Shown here piece after piece: positions 36,179 through 45,122 of a stretch of DNA of 64,000 nucleotides. This DNA comes from Anaerolineae bacterium (GTDB lineage Bacteria; Chloroflexota; Anaerolineae; Anaerolineales; Anaerolineaceae), in assembly GCA_013314735.1 (NCBI GenBank), contig JABUFD010000006.1, forward strand, positions 100,998 to 164,997. The letters run 5' to 3'. How positions within the stretch are numbered: the first letter of the stretch is position 1; each line of letters begins with the position of its first letter. The notes beneath the pieces were generated by a model, which did not search any database, was not told the origin of the DNA, and saw only the letters and a program-made list of their open reading frames with translations. Made by a program: the position numbers and the translations under genes.

Positions 36179-37408
36179 TCACCTGTCCGATTCACGGGCG
36201 GCTGGCAGGGTGAAGTGAAACGCTGCCCCGCGGCCTTCCCCTTCGCTTTCGGCCCAGATGGTGCCTTTCATCGCTTCCACCAGGTGCTTGCTGATGGTGA
36301 GGCCGATACCGCTGCCGCCGCTTTCGCGCGAGCGTGAGCGGTCGACGCGGTAAAAGCGGGTGAAGATGTGCTGGAGGTGCTCCGCGCCAATCCCGATGCC
36401 GCTATCCTGCACGCAGAAATGCACCTGGTCTTTGTCGCGCGCCACCGAGAGGGTGACACTGCCGCCGGCCGGCGTGTAGTTGAGGGCGTTTTGCGCCAGG
36501 TTGAGCAGCACCTGGTGGACGCGTTCCTCATCCGCCAGCACAGGGGGCAGGCCGGGCGCCAGGCGGGCATTCAATGCCACGCCTTTCTCTTCGAATTGCA
36601 GCCGCAGACGGGCCATGGTGTTTTCCACCAGGTCGGCGGGAACCAGGGCACTGATCTCGATCGGCACCGCGCCGGCTTCCACCCGGCTCAGTTCCTGCAG
36701 GTCAGCCACCAGGTGCTGCAGGCGGTCGGCCTCACGGGCGATACGGGCATAGGTGTCCGCTTCCGCCGGCATCACGCCGTCGGCGAGGGCTTCCATGTAA
36801 CCGCGGATGGTGGTGAGGGGGGTACGCATTTCGTGCGCCACATCGCCGATCAACTGGCGGCGCATGCTTTCGGTATCCTCCAGGCTTTGCGCCATCAGGT
36901 TGAACTGGTAGGCAAAATCCTGCCATTCATCATAATTCTGCCGCGGCAGGTCTTCGGGCAGGCTGACGCGTTCGGCGTAGTGTCCTTCGGCAATGCGCTG
37001 GGCGGCCAGTGACATGTGTTGCATCGGCTGCACCAGCTGGCGCGCGATCACCAGGCTGCTGAGGATGGCCACCACGAACGCTGCCAGGCTGGCGTAGCGC
37101 ACGGCGGTGTTGACGGAACGCCGGAAGAGGGTTTGCACTTCTTCCAGCAGGCGTACGCCGAACAAGCGCTGCCCACCGCCCGGTGCCATCATGTTGCCTT
37201 CCCCGCCCATCATGCCCTGCAATTCCTCCCGCAGCGCCTGGGGCGGGTCTTGTGCCAGGCGGTTGTAATGGTAGGCAAAGGAGCGGTTGAGAATGACCGC
37301 ATTGACCGCCAGGAAGATCATCGTCCACACGAACAGGACCAGCAGGAACGAGAGAAAGATCTTGCCGAACAGCCTGGAATGGATGGATGCGGAGAGTCCT
37401 TTGTTCAT
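36179..37408 (-). CDS. sensor histidine kinase of an OmpR-type two-component system
   Basis: A 409-residue membrane kinase: a first membrane helix (about residues 15-37), an extracytoplasmic segment of about 70 residues rich in Met and Gly (GMMGGEGNMMAPGGG), a second helix (about 105-127), a HAMP linker, the phosphoacceptor region DVAHEMRTPLTTIRGY, and an ATP-binding domain with LLNLAQNALNYTP (N box), DSGIGIGAEHL (G1) and GGSGIGLTISKHL (G2). Its ATG overlaps the stop of the response regulator gene (ATGA), so both are translated together. The Met-rich sensor could bind metals, but this is only a suggestion. Confidence 0.92.
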   Translation of the reverse strand: MNKGLSASIHSRLFGKIFLSFLLVLFVWTMIFLAVNAVILNRSFAYHYNRLAQDPPQALREELQGMMGGEGNMMAPGGGQRLFGVRLLEEVQTLFRRSVNTAVRYASLAAFVVAILSSLVIARQLVQPMQHMSLAAQRIAEGHYAERVSLPEDLPRQNYDEWQDFAYQFNLMAQSLEDTESMRRQLIGDVAHEMRTPLTTIRGYMEALADGVMPAEADTYARIAREADRLQHLVADLQELSRVEAGAVPIEISALVPADLVENTMARLRLQFEEKGVALNARLAPGLPPVLADEERVHQVLLNLAQNALNYTPAGGSVTLSVARDKDQVHFCVQDSGIGIGAEHLQHIFTRFYRVDRSRSRESGGSGIGLTISKHLVEAMKGTIWAESEGEGRGAAFHFTLPAARESDR

Positions 37409-38154
37409 TGGGGGCTACTTTCAAAGCGGTAGCCGATGCCGCGCACGGTGGAAATATAGTCGCCGCCGATCTTCTGGCGCACATGTCCCACATGCACATC
37501 CACCACGCGGGTTTCTCCGAAGTAGTTGTAGCCCCAAACTTTTTCGAGGAGCTGCTCGCGGCTGAGCACCCGGCCGCGGTTCTGCGCCAGTACCGCCAGC
37601 AGGTCAAATTCGGTCATGGTGAATTCCGGTTCCAATTCGCCGATGAACACCTTGCGGCTGTCGAGGTCGATGCGCAGGGCGCCGAACTGGAGCACCTGGT
37701 GGGGGGCATTCTCATCCACGGGAGGGTTGGCTTTGCGCAGGCGCCGCAGCGCGGCGCGCACACGGGCGGTGAGTTCGCGCGGGCTGAAAGGTTTGGTGAC
37801 ATAATCATCCGCGCCGACCGAGAGGCCGATCACGCGGTCGATTTCCTCGGTTTTGGCGGTGAGCATGATCACATACGCATCTGATTCGCGCCGCAGGCGG
37901 GACAGCACCTCCAGCCCATCCATGCGCGGCAGCATGATATCGAGGATCACCAGGTCGGGCTGGTGCTGGCGTGCCAGCTGCAGGGCGCTTTCGCCGTCGA
38001 ACGCCGACAGCACCTGGTAGTCTTCCTTTTTCAGGTAGGCGGTCACCAGGTCAACGATATTTCTTTCATCATCCACGACCAGAATTTTCACATCGGCCAT
38101 TGCTGTTTCCTGTGTTTTGGCCCGGGAACGGGTCTCCTCTTCCATTGTATTCAT
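37405..38154 (-). CDS. OmpR/PhoB-family response regulator
   Basis: A protein of about 249 residues: a receiver domain (ILVVDDERNIVD, phosphorylated Asp in LVILDIMLPRMDG, Lys in VTKPFSP) followed by a winged-helix output domain ending in VVDVHVGHVRQKIGGDYISTVRGIGYRF in pieces. Two starts have good ribosome binding sites: 38154 (GGAAGG 5 bases upstream, used here) and 38100 (AGGAAACAGC before the ATG), the latter beginning just before the receiver domain. It shares a promoter motif with the gene ending at 55880, suggesting that it controls both itself and that gene. Confidence 0.92.
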   Translation of the reverse strand: MNTMEEETRSRAKTQETAMADVKILVVDDERNIVDLVTAYLKKEDYQVLSAFDGESALQLARQHQPDLVILDIMLPRMDGLEVLSRLRRESDAYVIMLTAKTEEIDRVIGLSVGADDYVTKPFSPRELTARVRAALRRLRKANPPVDENAPHQVLQFGALRIDLDSRKVFIGELEPEFTMTEFDLLAVLAQNRGRVLSREQLLEKVWGYNYFGETRVVDVHVGHVRQKIGGDYISTVRGIGYRFESSPQ

Positions 38155-38205
38155 TTTTTCCTTCCTTTGCAAAAGCGTGATGCGGGGAGTGTGCGGCAGC
38201 TCCTG

Positions 38206-38243
38206 CTTTTAATCATGCCACAGCAATGTAAAGGATGTGTAAA
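38206..38243 (-). promoter_or_regulatory. two-component operon promoter with 11-bp-spaced direct repeats
   Basis: Plus-strand TGTAAA occurs at 38227-38232 and 38238-38243, 11 bases apart, within a block running from TGCTTTTAATCATGCC to GTAAAGG. The same block, with one gap and two differences, lies upstream of the secreted-protein gene near 56.7 kb. The 11-base spacing is typical of OmpR/PhoB-family binding. It is about 73 bases upstream of the response regulator start. Confidence 0.6.
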
Positions 38244-38323
38244 TGGCCCGGGGGATGCCGATGTCACGGCACGGCTGCGCAGTTCGTTTTGACGGGAAAT
38301 GATTTTTGTTTGAAATTGACCGG

Positions 38324-38351
38324 TTTCATTTCAGCGCGAATCCTGTATAAT
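38324..38351 (+). promoter_or_regulatory. candidate promoter of the 17-kb signalling operon
   Basis: TTTCAT (38324-38329), 16-base spacer, TATAAT (38346-38351). The start near 38358 gives a leader of about 140 bases, which contains a hairpin with arms CAGATGC (near 38406) and GCATCTG (near 38440). I could not match the leader to a known cyclic-di-GMP or cobalamin riboswitch. Confidence 0.45.
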
Positions 38352-38499
38352 CAAGTAACAGATACAACCTGATTCTCTTGTGTGGCACGAACACACCCAC
38401 CGCATACAGATGCTGATTCCATAACCGGGAACCGGGGGTGGCATCTGTTGAAACGAACCCCGCTTCACCAAGCTTTCATCGTACCATGACGAGGGAGCA

Positions 38500-41400
38500 A
38501 TGAATGATATGAAACCCAGGCTCCACATACTCTTGATCCAGAACCAGGCCGGGGACGCGCAGTGTATCCGGCAGTGGCTGCACGCTGACCGCCGCTACAC
38601 TTGGGTGCTGCAGCAGGAACCTACGCTGGCAGCCGGCTTGCGGCGCCTGGAAGAAACCATGCCTGACCTGCTGCTGGTGGACCTGGCGCTGCCGGCCGAA
38701 GAATTGCGGGGGGCAGTGGTGGCGCTGCGCGCGGCCGCGCCTCATCTCCCGCTGGTGGTGTTGTCCGGCGAAGACGGTGGGGAAGGCGCGCTGGCGCTGC
38801 TGCAGGCCGGCGCGGATGATGTGATTGACAGGGACGACGAAACCCTGCCGCAGCTACTGCGCCATGTGGTGGAACGTTCCCGCTATGAAAGCCGGCTGCG
38901 CGAAAGCGAGGAACGCTTTGAGCGCCTCGCCCGGAACGCGCCTGATATCATCTTTCGCTATGAGCTCAAACCTGAACCGCGCCTGGCCTACATCAACCCG
39001 GCGGTGGAAACCATCACCGGGTACGCGCCGGCCGAATGTTACGGCGATCCGCGCTTTATGTTCCGGATGATCCACCCCGAAGATGCCCCCAAAATGGCGG
39101 AGCTGCTGGAACACCCGGTGGTGCCGCAAGAACCGCTCCTGCTGCGCTGGGTGGGCAAGGATGGTACTCTGCGCTGGATGGAAACGCACCTGACCGCGCT
39201 ATACAACGCCGCCGGTGAGTTGCTCGCAGTGGAGGGGATCACGCGCGACATCAGCCAGCAGCGGAAGTATGAAGAAAGCTATTCCCAGTTGTTCAACAGC
39301 ATGCAGGACGGCTTTGCCCTGCATGAGATCGTGCTGGATGATGCCGGCCAGCCGGTGGACTACATTTTCCTTTCCGTCAACCCCGCCTTTGAGCGCATCA
39401 CCGGGTTGAAGGCGGAGGATGTAATTGGCAAACGGGTACTGGACGTGCTGCCGAACACCGAAAAAGATTGGATTAACCGCTATGGGCAGGTTGCCCTGGG
39501 CGGTGCGCCGGTGACCTTTGAACAATACGCGCAGGAACTTGGGCGGTTTTTCCAGGTCAGCGCCTACTCGCCTGCTGCAGGACGCTTTGCCTGCACCTTC
39601 GTTGACAGAACCCGGCGGAACCGGGCGGAAGCGGAACTGCGCACGGCTGAGACCTCGCTGCGGATGCTGATCAACGCCGTGGGTGAATCGTTGTTCCTGA
39701 TGGAGCCGGATGGCACCATTGTCGCGGTGAATGACACGATGGCACAGCGCCTGGGCGGCAGCGCGGCAGACATGGTTGGGACCAACGCCTACAATCATGT
39801 GCCGCCGGAGGTGGCGGAACGCCGTCGGGCATATGCGCGGCGTGCGCTGGAAACCGGCCAACCGGTGCATTTTGAGGATGAACGCCTGGGCCGCTGGATT
39901 GAAAATACCCTCTACCCGGTGCTGGATGAGAACGGCGCGGTACAGCGCCTGGCAATTTACGGGCAGGATGTCACCGAGCGCCGGCTGGCGGAAAACCGGC
40001 TGCGGGAAAACGAAGAGCGCTTCCGCAGCGTGTTCGAAAGTGCCAATGTCGGAAAATCGCTGACTGCCCTGGACGGCACGATTTTTGTCAACCAGGCCTT
40101 TGCCGATCTGCTGGGGTATACGCGCGAGGAACTCGAGCACAAAACCTGGCAGGAAATCACCCCGCCCGAGGATATACCAGGCATTGCCGCCAGGCTCCAG
40201 CCGCTGTTGGCGGGCGAGGTGGATGTACTGCGGTTCGAAAAACGCTATCTCCATAAAAACGGATCGTACCTGTGGGCCGATCTCAGCACCACCCTGCGCC
40301 GCGATGCCGAGGGAAAGCCGCTGCATTTTATCACCACGATCGTGGATATCACCGCGCGCAAACAGGCGGAGGAGCACATCGCTCTGCAGGCAGCGATGCT
40401 GGATGCGGTGGGACAGGCGGTGATCACCACCGACCTGGTCGGCAGGATCATCTACTGGAACAAGGCGGCGGAGCGCGTATACGGCTGGCAGGCGCGTGAG
40501 GTGCTGGGCAAGGATATTGTGGATGTGACCCCGGCCCAGAGCACCGTGCAGCAGGCGCGGGAGATCATGGAAGCCCTGACCGCCGGGGAACCCTGGAGCG
40601 GGGAATTCCGGGTGCGCCGCAAGGACGGCAGCGAACGGCTGCTGAGTGTAACGGATACGCCGGTGTTGAATGCCGCCGGGGAATTGCTGGCGATCGTGGG
40701 GGTTTCCTACGACCTGACGGAACGCGAACGGGCGGCCAAAGAGCTGCACGAGAGCGAGGAGCGCTTCCGGCGGGTTTTTGAGCAATCACCGCAGGGAATC
40801 GCGATGACCGATGCCCGTACCGGGCAATTCCTTACAGTCAACCCGCGCCTGGCCGCCATGCTGGGGCGCTCCATACCGGAGCTGTTAACCATGTCCTGGC
40901 ACGAGATTACCCATCCCGATGACCTGCAGGCTGACCTGGACGGGATGGCGGAAATGGATGCCGGGACGATTGACCATTACCAGATGGAAAAGCGCTACCT
41001 GCGCGCCGACGGCACACCGTTCTGGATCAACATGGCCGTGGTGAAAGTGGAATCGGATGACCCGGCGCATCCGCGCGTGCTCTCGATGATTGAAGATATT
41101 GATGAACGGCGCCGCGCCGCTGATGAACGCGAACAGAACCTGGCGCGGCTGGAAAGCCTGAACGCGATCCTGCAGCACCCCTACAGCGACCAGCGGGAAT
41201 TCCTTGATTTTGCCCTCAACCAGGCGATCCAATTGACAGCCAGCAAAATCGGGTACATCTATTTTTATGACGAAGACAGGCAGGAATTTGAACTGAACAC
41301 CTGGTCGAAGGACGTGCTGGCAGAATGCCGCGTGGCGGAACCCGAGACCATCTATCAACTGGAGAAAACCGGCATCTGGGGAGAGGCAGTGCGCCAGCGC

Positions 41401-43320
41401 AAACCGATCATGGTCAATGATTTTCAGGCCCCCCACCCGCTGAAAAAAGGCTATCCCGAAGGGCATGTGGCACTGCGGCGTTTTTTGACCCTCCCGATCT
41501 TCAGCCAGGAGGCCATCGTGGCGTTGGTGGGCGTGGCCAACAAGGAAGAACCGTATGACCGCGGCGACGAGCTGCAATTAACCCTGTTGATGGATGCGGT
41601 GTGGAAGGTGGTGGAACGCCAGCGCGCGCTGGAGGCCGCCACCCGCCTCAGCCAGCGCATGCAGCACTATACCGAAGCCAGCCCGGTGGTTTTGTTTGCC
41701 TATGACCTTTCCGGGGGTGGCGTGAAAACCACCTGGTTCAGTGACAATGCCGAATGGATTTTGGGGTATACCGCGGAGGAAATGGATCAACCGCATTGGT
41801 GGCACGCCCACCTGGTGGATGAACAGGTAAAGTCATTGGAGGCGGTGCGGGAGTGGGCCTCACCCGGCCACAGCCAGCTGCGGCAGGAATACCAGTTCAT
41901 GCGCAGGGAAGGCAATCCGATGTGGGTGCAGGAAGATATCCGCATTTTGTGGGATGCCAATGGCGAGCCGCGTGAGGCGATCTCGGCCTGGACCGATGTC
42001 ACCGAGCGCAAGCAGGCGGAAGCTGCCTTGCGGGCAAGCGAGGAACGTTACCGCTTTATTTCCTCGGTGGCCTCCGACTACATGTTCTTCTCACGCGTGC
42101 TGCCGGACGGCCGCCTGGAACAGGATTGGACCGCCGGCGCGCTGGAGGAGATCACCGGCTACAACGTGGGCGAATACCTTGCCAGCGGCGGGTGGGTGGC
42201 GCGGGTGCACCCGGAAGATCGGGCGCTGGATGCGGAAGATATGCGCCGGCTGCATGCCAACCAGGCCGTCGACCGCGAGATCCGCATCCTCCACAGGGAC
42301 GGCAGTGTGCGCTGGGTGCACGTGCTGGCGCGGCCCGTGTGGAATGAGGCAGAGGACAGGCTGGCGGGTATTTACGGCGCGGTGCGTGACATCAATGAAC
42401 ACAAGCAGGCGGAACTGGCCCTGGCTGCCAGCGAGGAACGCTACCGCATCATCTCATCGGTGGCCTCCGACTATATGTTCTACAGCCATCTGCAGCCCGA
42501 CGGCAGCCTGGGGCTGGATTGGGCGGCAGGTGCGTTTGCGGAGATGACGGGATACTCCTTTGATGATTACATCGCTGCCGGCGGCTGGCGCGCGCATGTA
42601 CACCCCGATGACCTGGCCCAGGATGACCTGGACCTGCAGATGCTGCGCGAGAACCGCGAGGTGGAAACCGAGATCCGCACCCTGCGGCGCGATGGCAGTA
42701 CCTTGTGGGTGCAGGTTTCGGCGCGCCCGGTGCTGGATGATATCAGCGGGGAACTGGTGGGCATCTACGGCGCGGTGCGTAACATCACCAACCGCAAGCA
42801 GGCACTGGCGGCTTTGCAGGAAAGTGAAAGCAAATTCCGCGCCCTGTTCCAGAACCGCCATACGGTGATGTTCCTGGTTGATCCCCAAACCAGTGCCATC
42901 ATCGAAGCCAACCCGGCGGCGGTTGCCTATTATGGGTATGATGTGGAAACCCTGTGCCGTATGAAGGTCTCTGATATTAATACTCTGGCACGGGCTGGAA
43001 TAATGGATGAAATGCGTGCTGCACAGTCTGAAGAGCGCACCTTTTTCCAATCTGAACACCGCCTGGCCAGCGGCGAGGTGCGCGATGTGGAAGTATTCAC
43101 CGGGCCGATTGAACTGGAAGGCCGCCCCCTGCTGTATTCGATCATCCACGATGTTACCGCCCGCCGGCAGGCGGAAGATGCCGTGCAGCAGAAAATGGAG
43201 GAGTTGATGCGCTTCCAGCGCCTGACGGTGGGGCGGGAGTTGAAGATGATCGAATTGAAAAAAGAGATCAACCAGCTGCTGGCGCAGACCGGCCAACCGC
43301 CGCGCTACCGGGTGGAATGA
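38500..43320 (+). CDS. giant REC / multi-PAS / GAF sensor protein without kinase domain
   Basis: A 1606-residue soluble protein. It begins with a receiver-like domain (ILLIQNQAGDAQCI to about residue 120, with Asp in LLLVDLALP). About ten PAS domains follow in tandem, recognised by their repeated openings (ESEERFERLARNAPDIIF, NEERFRSVFESANVGKSL, ASEERYRFISSVASDYMF and others) and closings of the T-x-R-K-Q-A-E type. A GAF domain lies at about residues 880-1050. The eighth and ninth PAS domains are close duplicates. The C terminus is a coiled coil (ELMRFQRLTVGRELKMIELK) with no kinase or other output domain, so it must act through partners. GGGAG lies 4 bases before the ATG. The CheR gene overlaps its stop codon. 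Confidence 0.88.
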   Translation: MNDMKPRLHILLIQNQAGDAQCIRQWLHADRRYTWVLQQEPTLAAGLRRLEETMPDLLLVDLALPAEELRGAVVALRAAAPHLPLVVLSGEDGGEGALALLQAGADDVIDRDDETLPQLLRHVVERSRYESRLRESEERFERLARNAPDIIFRYELKPEPRLAYINPAVETITGYAPAECYGDPRFMFRMIHPEDAPKMAELLEHPVVPQEPLLLRWVGKDGTLRWMETHLTALYNAAGELLAVEGITRDISQQRKYEESYSQLFNSMQDGFALHEIVLDDAGQPVDYIFLSVNPAFERITGLKAEDVIGKRVLDVLPNTEKDWINRYGQVALGGAPVTFEQYAQELGRFFQVSAYSPAAGRFACTFVDRTRRNRAEAELRTAETSLRMLINAVGESLFLMEPDGTIVAVNDTMAQRLGGSAADMVGTNAYNHVPPEVAERRRAYARRALETGQPVHFEDERLGRWIENTLYPVLDENGAVQRLAIYGQDVTERRLAENRLRENEERFRSVFESANVGKSLTALDGTIFVNQAFADLLGYTREELEHKTWQEITPPEDIPGIAARLQPLLAGEVDVLRFEKRYLHKNGSYLWADLSTTLRRDAEGKPLHFITTIVDITARKQAEEHIALQAAMLDAVGQAVITTDLVGRIIYWNKAAERVYGWQAREVLGKDIVDVTPAQSTVQQAREIMEALTAGEPWSGEFRVRRKDGSERLLSVTDTPVLNAAGELLAIVGVSYDLTERERAAKELHESEERFRRVFEQSPQGIAMTDARTGQFLTVNPRLAAMLGRSIPELLTMSWHEITHPDDLQADLDGMAEMDAGTIDHYQMEKRYLRADGTPFWINMAVVKVESDDPAHPRVLSMIEDIDERRRAADEREQNLARLESLNAILQHPYSDQREFLDFALNQAIQLTASKIGYIYFYDEDRQEFELNTWSKDVLAECRVAEPETIYQLEKTGIWGEAVRQRKPIMVNDFQAPHPLKKGYPEGHVALRRFLTLPIFSQEAIVALVGVANKEEPYDRGDELQLTLLMDAVWKVVERQRALEAATRLSQRMQHYTEASPVVLFAYDLSGGGVKTTWFSDNAEWILGYTAEEMDQPHWWHAHLVDEQVKSLEAVREWASPGHSQLRQEYQFMRREGNPMWVQEDIRILWDANGEPREAISAWTDVTERKQAEAALRASEERYRFISSVASDYMFFSRVLPDGRLEQDWTAGALEEITGYNVGEYLASGGWVARVHPEDRALDAEDMRRLHANQAVDREIRILHRDGSVRWVHVLARPVWNEAEDRLAGIYGAVRDINEHKQAELALAASEERYRIISSVASDYMFYSHLQPDGSLGLDWAAGAFAEMTGYSFDDYIAAGGWRAHVHPDDLAQDDLDLQMLRENREVETEIRTLRRDGSTLWVQVSARPVLDDISGELVGIYGAVRNITNRKQALAALQESESKFRALFQNRHTVMFLVDPQTSAIIEANPAAVAYYGYDVETLCRMKVSDINTLARAGIMDEMRAAQSEERTFFQSEHRLASGEVRDVEVFTGPIELEGRPLLYSIIHDVTARRQAEDAVQQKMEELMRFQRLTVGRELKMIELKKEINQLLAQTGQPPRYRVE

Positions 43321-44168
43321 TGAATACCCCCATGGAACTGGCAGCGATTTCCCGCATGGTGCAGGCGCACCAGGGATACGATATCTCTATGTACGCACCG
43401 GTGTTCCTCGAATCCGCCCTCCGGCGGCGCATGCAGGCGCTCGGTATGGATTCCAGCACGCAATATTGCACCTGCCTGGAGACCGATCCGGCGGAATCCG
43501 CCGCCTTCCACCAGTCCCTCAACATCCAGTACAGTGCATTTTTCCGTGACCCGCTGACTTTTGGCGCATTGGAGCGGATGGTGGTCCCCGCCCTGGTGCA
43601 AACTGCCCGCAGCGCGGGCAGGAAGGAAGTGCGCGTGTGGTCGGCAGGCTGCGCCGCCGGGCAGGAGGCCTACAGTATTGCCATGCTGCTGGAGGAGCAA
43701 AGCGAACAGGGCGGGGACCCCTTTGGCTACCGCATCTTCGCCACCGACCACGACTCCGCCGGGCTGGAAAATGCGCGGCGTGGGGTTTTTCCGCGCGGGT
43801 CGGCTGACAATGTGCCGATGAAATGGCACCGGCGCTACTTCACCGAACAGGGCGGGATGTGTACTGTCAGCGCCGATCTGCGGGCGCGGGTTGATTTCTC
43901 CTGCCATGACCTGCTGGCGCCGACCAGCGCCAGCCCGACCGGGAGTATCTTTGGCGATTTCGACCTGGTGTTGTGCTGCAATGTGCTGATCTACTACAAC
44001 GAACCGGCACAGCGTGCGATAATGGCGAAACTGCACCGCGCCATGGCGCCCGGCGCTTACCTGGTGTGTGATGACAGCGAGCGCGCGCTGGTGCAGCAGT
44101 ACCGACCTGGATTACAATTATTGGATATATCTCCTGCGATCTTTCGCACCATCGAGAGGGAAAGGTAA
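43317..44168 (+). CDS. CheR-type protein-glutamate methyltransferase
   Basis: A 283-residue CheR protein: an N-terminal helical domain with YDISMYAPVFLESALRRRMQ, then the Rossmann domain with VRVWSAGCAAGQEAYSIAMLL (S-adenosylmethionine site) and DLVLCCNVLIYY (post-motif II, normally F-x-x-C-R-N-V-L-I-Y-F). CheR enzymes methylate glutamates of chemoreceptors. No chemoreceptor or CheB gene lies nearby; its substrate may be one of the large sensors in this operon. The ATG overlaps the upstream stop codon, and the next frame starts 9 bases after its own stop. Confidence 0.88.
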   Translation: MMNTPMELAAISRMVQAHQGYDISMYAPVFLESALRRRMQALGMDSSTQYCTCLETDPAESAAFHQSLNIQYSAFFRDPLTFGALERMVVPALVQTARSAGRKEVRVWSAGCAAGQEAYSIAMLLEEQSEQGGDPFGYRIFATDHDSAGLENARRGVFPRGSADNVPMKWHRRYFTEQGGMCTVSADLRARVDFSCHDLLAPTSASPTGSIFGDFDLVLCCNVLIYYNEPAQRAIMAKLHRAMAPGAYLVCDDSERALVQQYRPGLQLLDISPAIFRTIERER

Positions 44169-44177
44169 CCGCTTCGT

Positions 44178-45122
44178 ATGAACATCAAGCACATCTCCAT
44201 CAATCGCCTGCTGCAGCTCTGCCTGGGGATGATCCTGGTCTTCGTGGTCGTGTTGGGTGTCGTTTCCTGGTCATTCACCCACCGCCTGTGGGTGAACACC
44301 GCGGATATCTATGACCATCCCCTCACCGTGCAGCGGAATATCAATAACCTGGAATCCGAGATTCTGCGCATGCACCGCAGCATGCTGGACATTTACCTGG
44401 CGGAAAGCGAAGAGGAAGTGGATCTGTACCTCAGCGATATCGCCCTGCATGAGAGCCACGCCCTGGAGCAGCTGGCGGTGGTTGAGGAGCGCTACCTGGG
44501 GCCGCAGGAGGATGTCACGCGGCTGCGGGACTTGATCATCGCCTGGAGGCCGATCCGCGAGACCAATATCGACCAGGCGCGCGGCGGCAGGCTGTCGGAG
44601 GCAATCAATTGTTCCCAGCCCGGGGGTGTTTGCGGCCAACACGTGGACAAAATCCTGGCGGCGCAGGAGGTGATCAGCCAGTATGCCAGCAATAAAGGTG
44701 ATACTTTTTACCAGGAAGCAAAAGAACAATACGATGGCATGGTGCTGGGGCTGTGGATGCTGCTGGGGATGATCTTGTTGTTGACCATCGTCATCACTGT
44801 CCTCCTTGTCCGCACCATCAATACCCCCCTCAACCAGTTGGTGCAGGCCGCCCAGGCCTTTGCGCGCGGCAACCTTGGCGCGCGCAGCCAGTACAGCCTG
44901 CGCAATGAGTTCGGCCGGGTGTCCGCCGCGTTCAATGCCCTGGCGGATACCGTCCAGGCCGACCTGCACAACCGCCAGGCCCAGCAGGAAATTGCCGAGG
45001 GCATGCTGGCAGAGAGTGATCTGGGCGCGTTCTGTTCCAACCTGTTGCAAAGCCTGATGGCCCCACACCGATTCGCAATGCGGCGCGGTGTACCTGCTGA
45101 ATACCGCCGGCACCGATTATGA
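44178..45122 (+). CDS. hybrid histidine kinase, N-terminal part (membrane sensor, HAMP, GAF start); frameshifted
   Basis: A 314-residue frame. A membrane helix (about 12-32) precedes a four-helix-bundle-like sensor, with the ESEILRMHRSMLDIYLAESEEEV pattern of MCP sensors (in pieces), then a second membrane helix (about 193-213) and a HAMP region (RTINTPLNQLVQAAQAFARGN). The GAF domain begins near residue 285 (FCSNLLQSLMAPH) but is cut off: the last ~15 residues are out of frame. The overlapping frame +1 continues the GAF domain as CGAVYLL. One base too many in the run of C near 45060 would explain this. The two frames are best read as one gene. Confidence 0.75.
   Translation: MNIKHISINRLLQLCLGMILVFVVVLGVVSWSFTHRLWVNTADIYDHPLTVQRNINNLESEILRMHRSMLDIYLAESEEEVDLYLSDIALHESHALEQLAVVEERYLGPQEDVTRLRDLIIAWRPIRETNIDQARGGRLSEAINCSQPGGVCGQHVDKILAAQEVISQYASNKGDTFYQEAKEQYDGMVLGLWMLLGMILLLTIVITVLLVRTINTPLNQLVQAAQAFARGNLGARSQYSLRNEFGRVSAAFNALADTVQADLHNRQAQQEIAEGMLAESDLGAFCSNLLQSLMAPHRFAMRRGVPAEYRRHRL

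Noticed and set aside
38358..38499. Cyclic-di-GMP or cobalamin riboswitch in the leader of the signalling operon
   Set aside because: Considered because of the operon content, but neither the GEMM core sequences nor a B12-box could be recognised.
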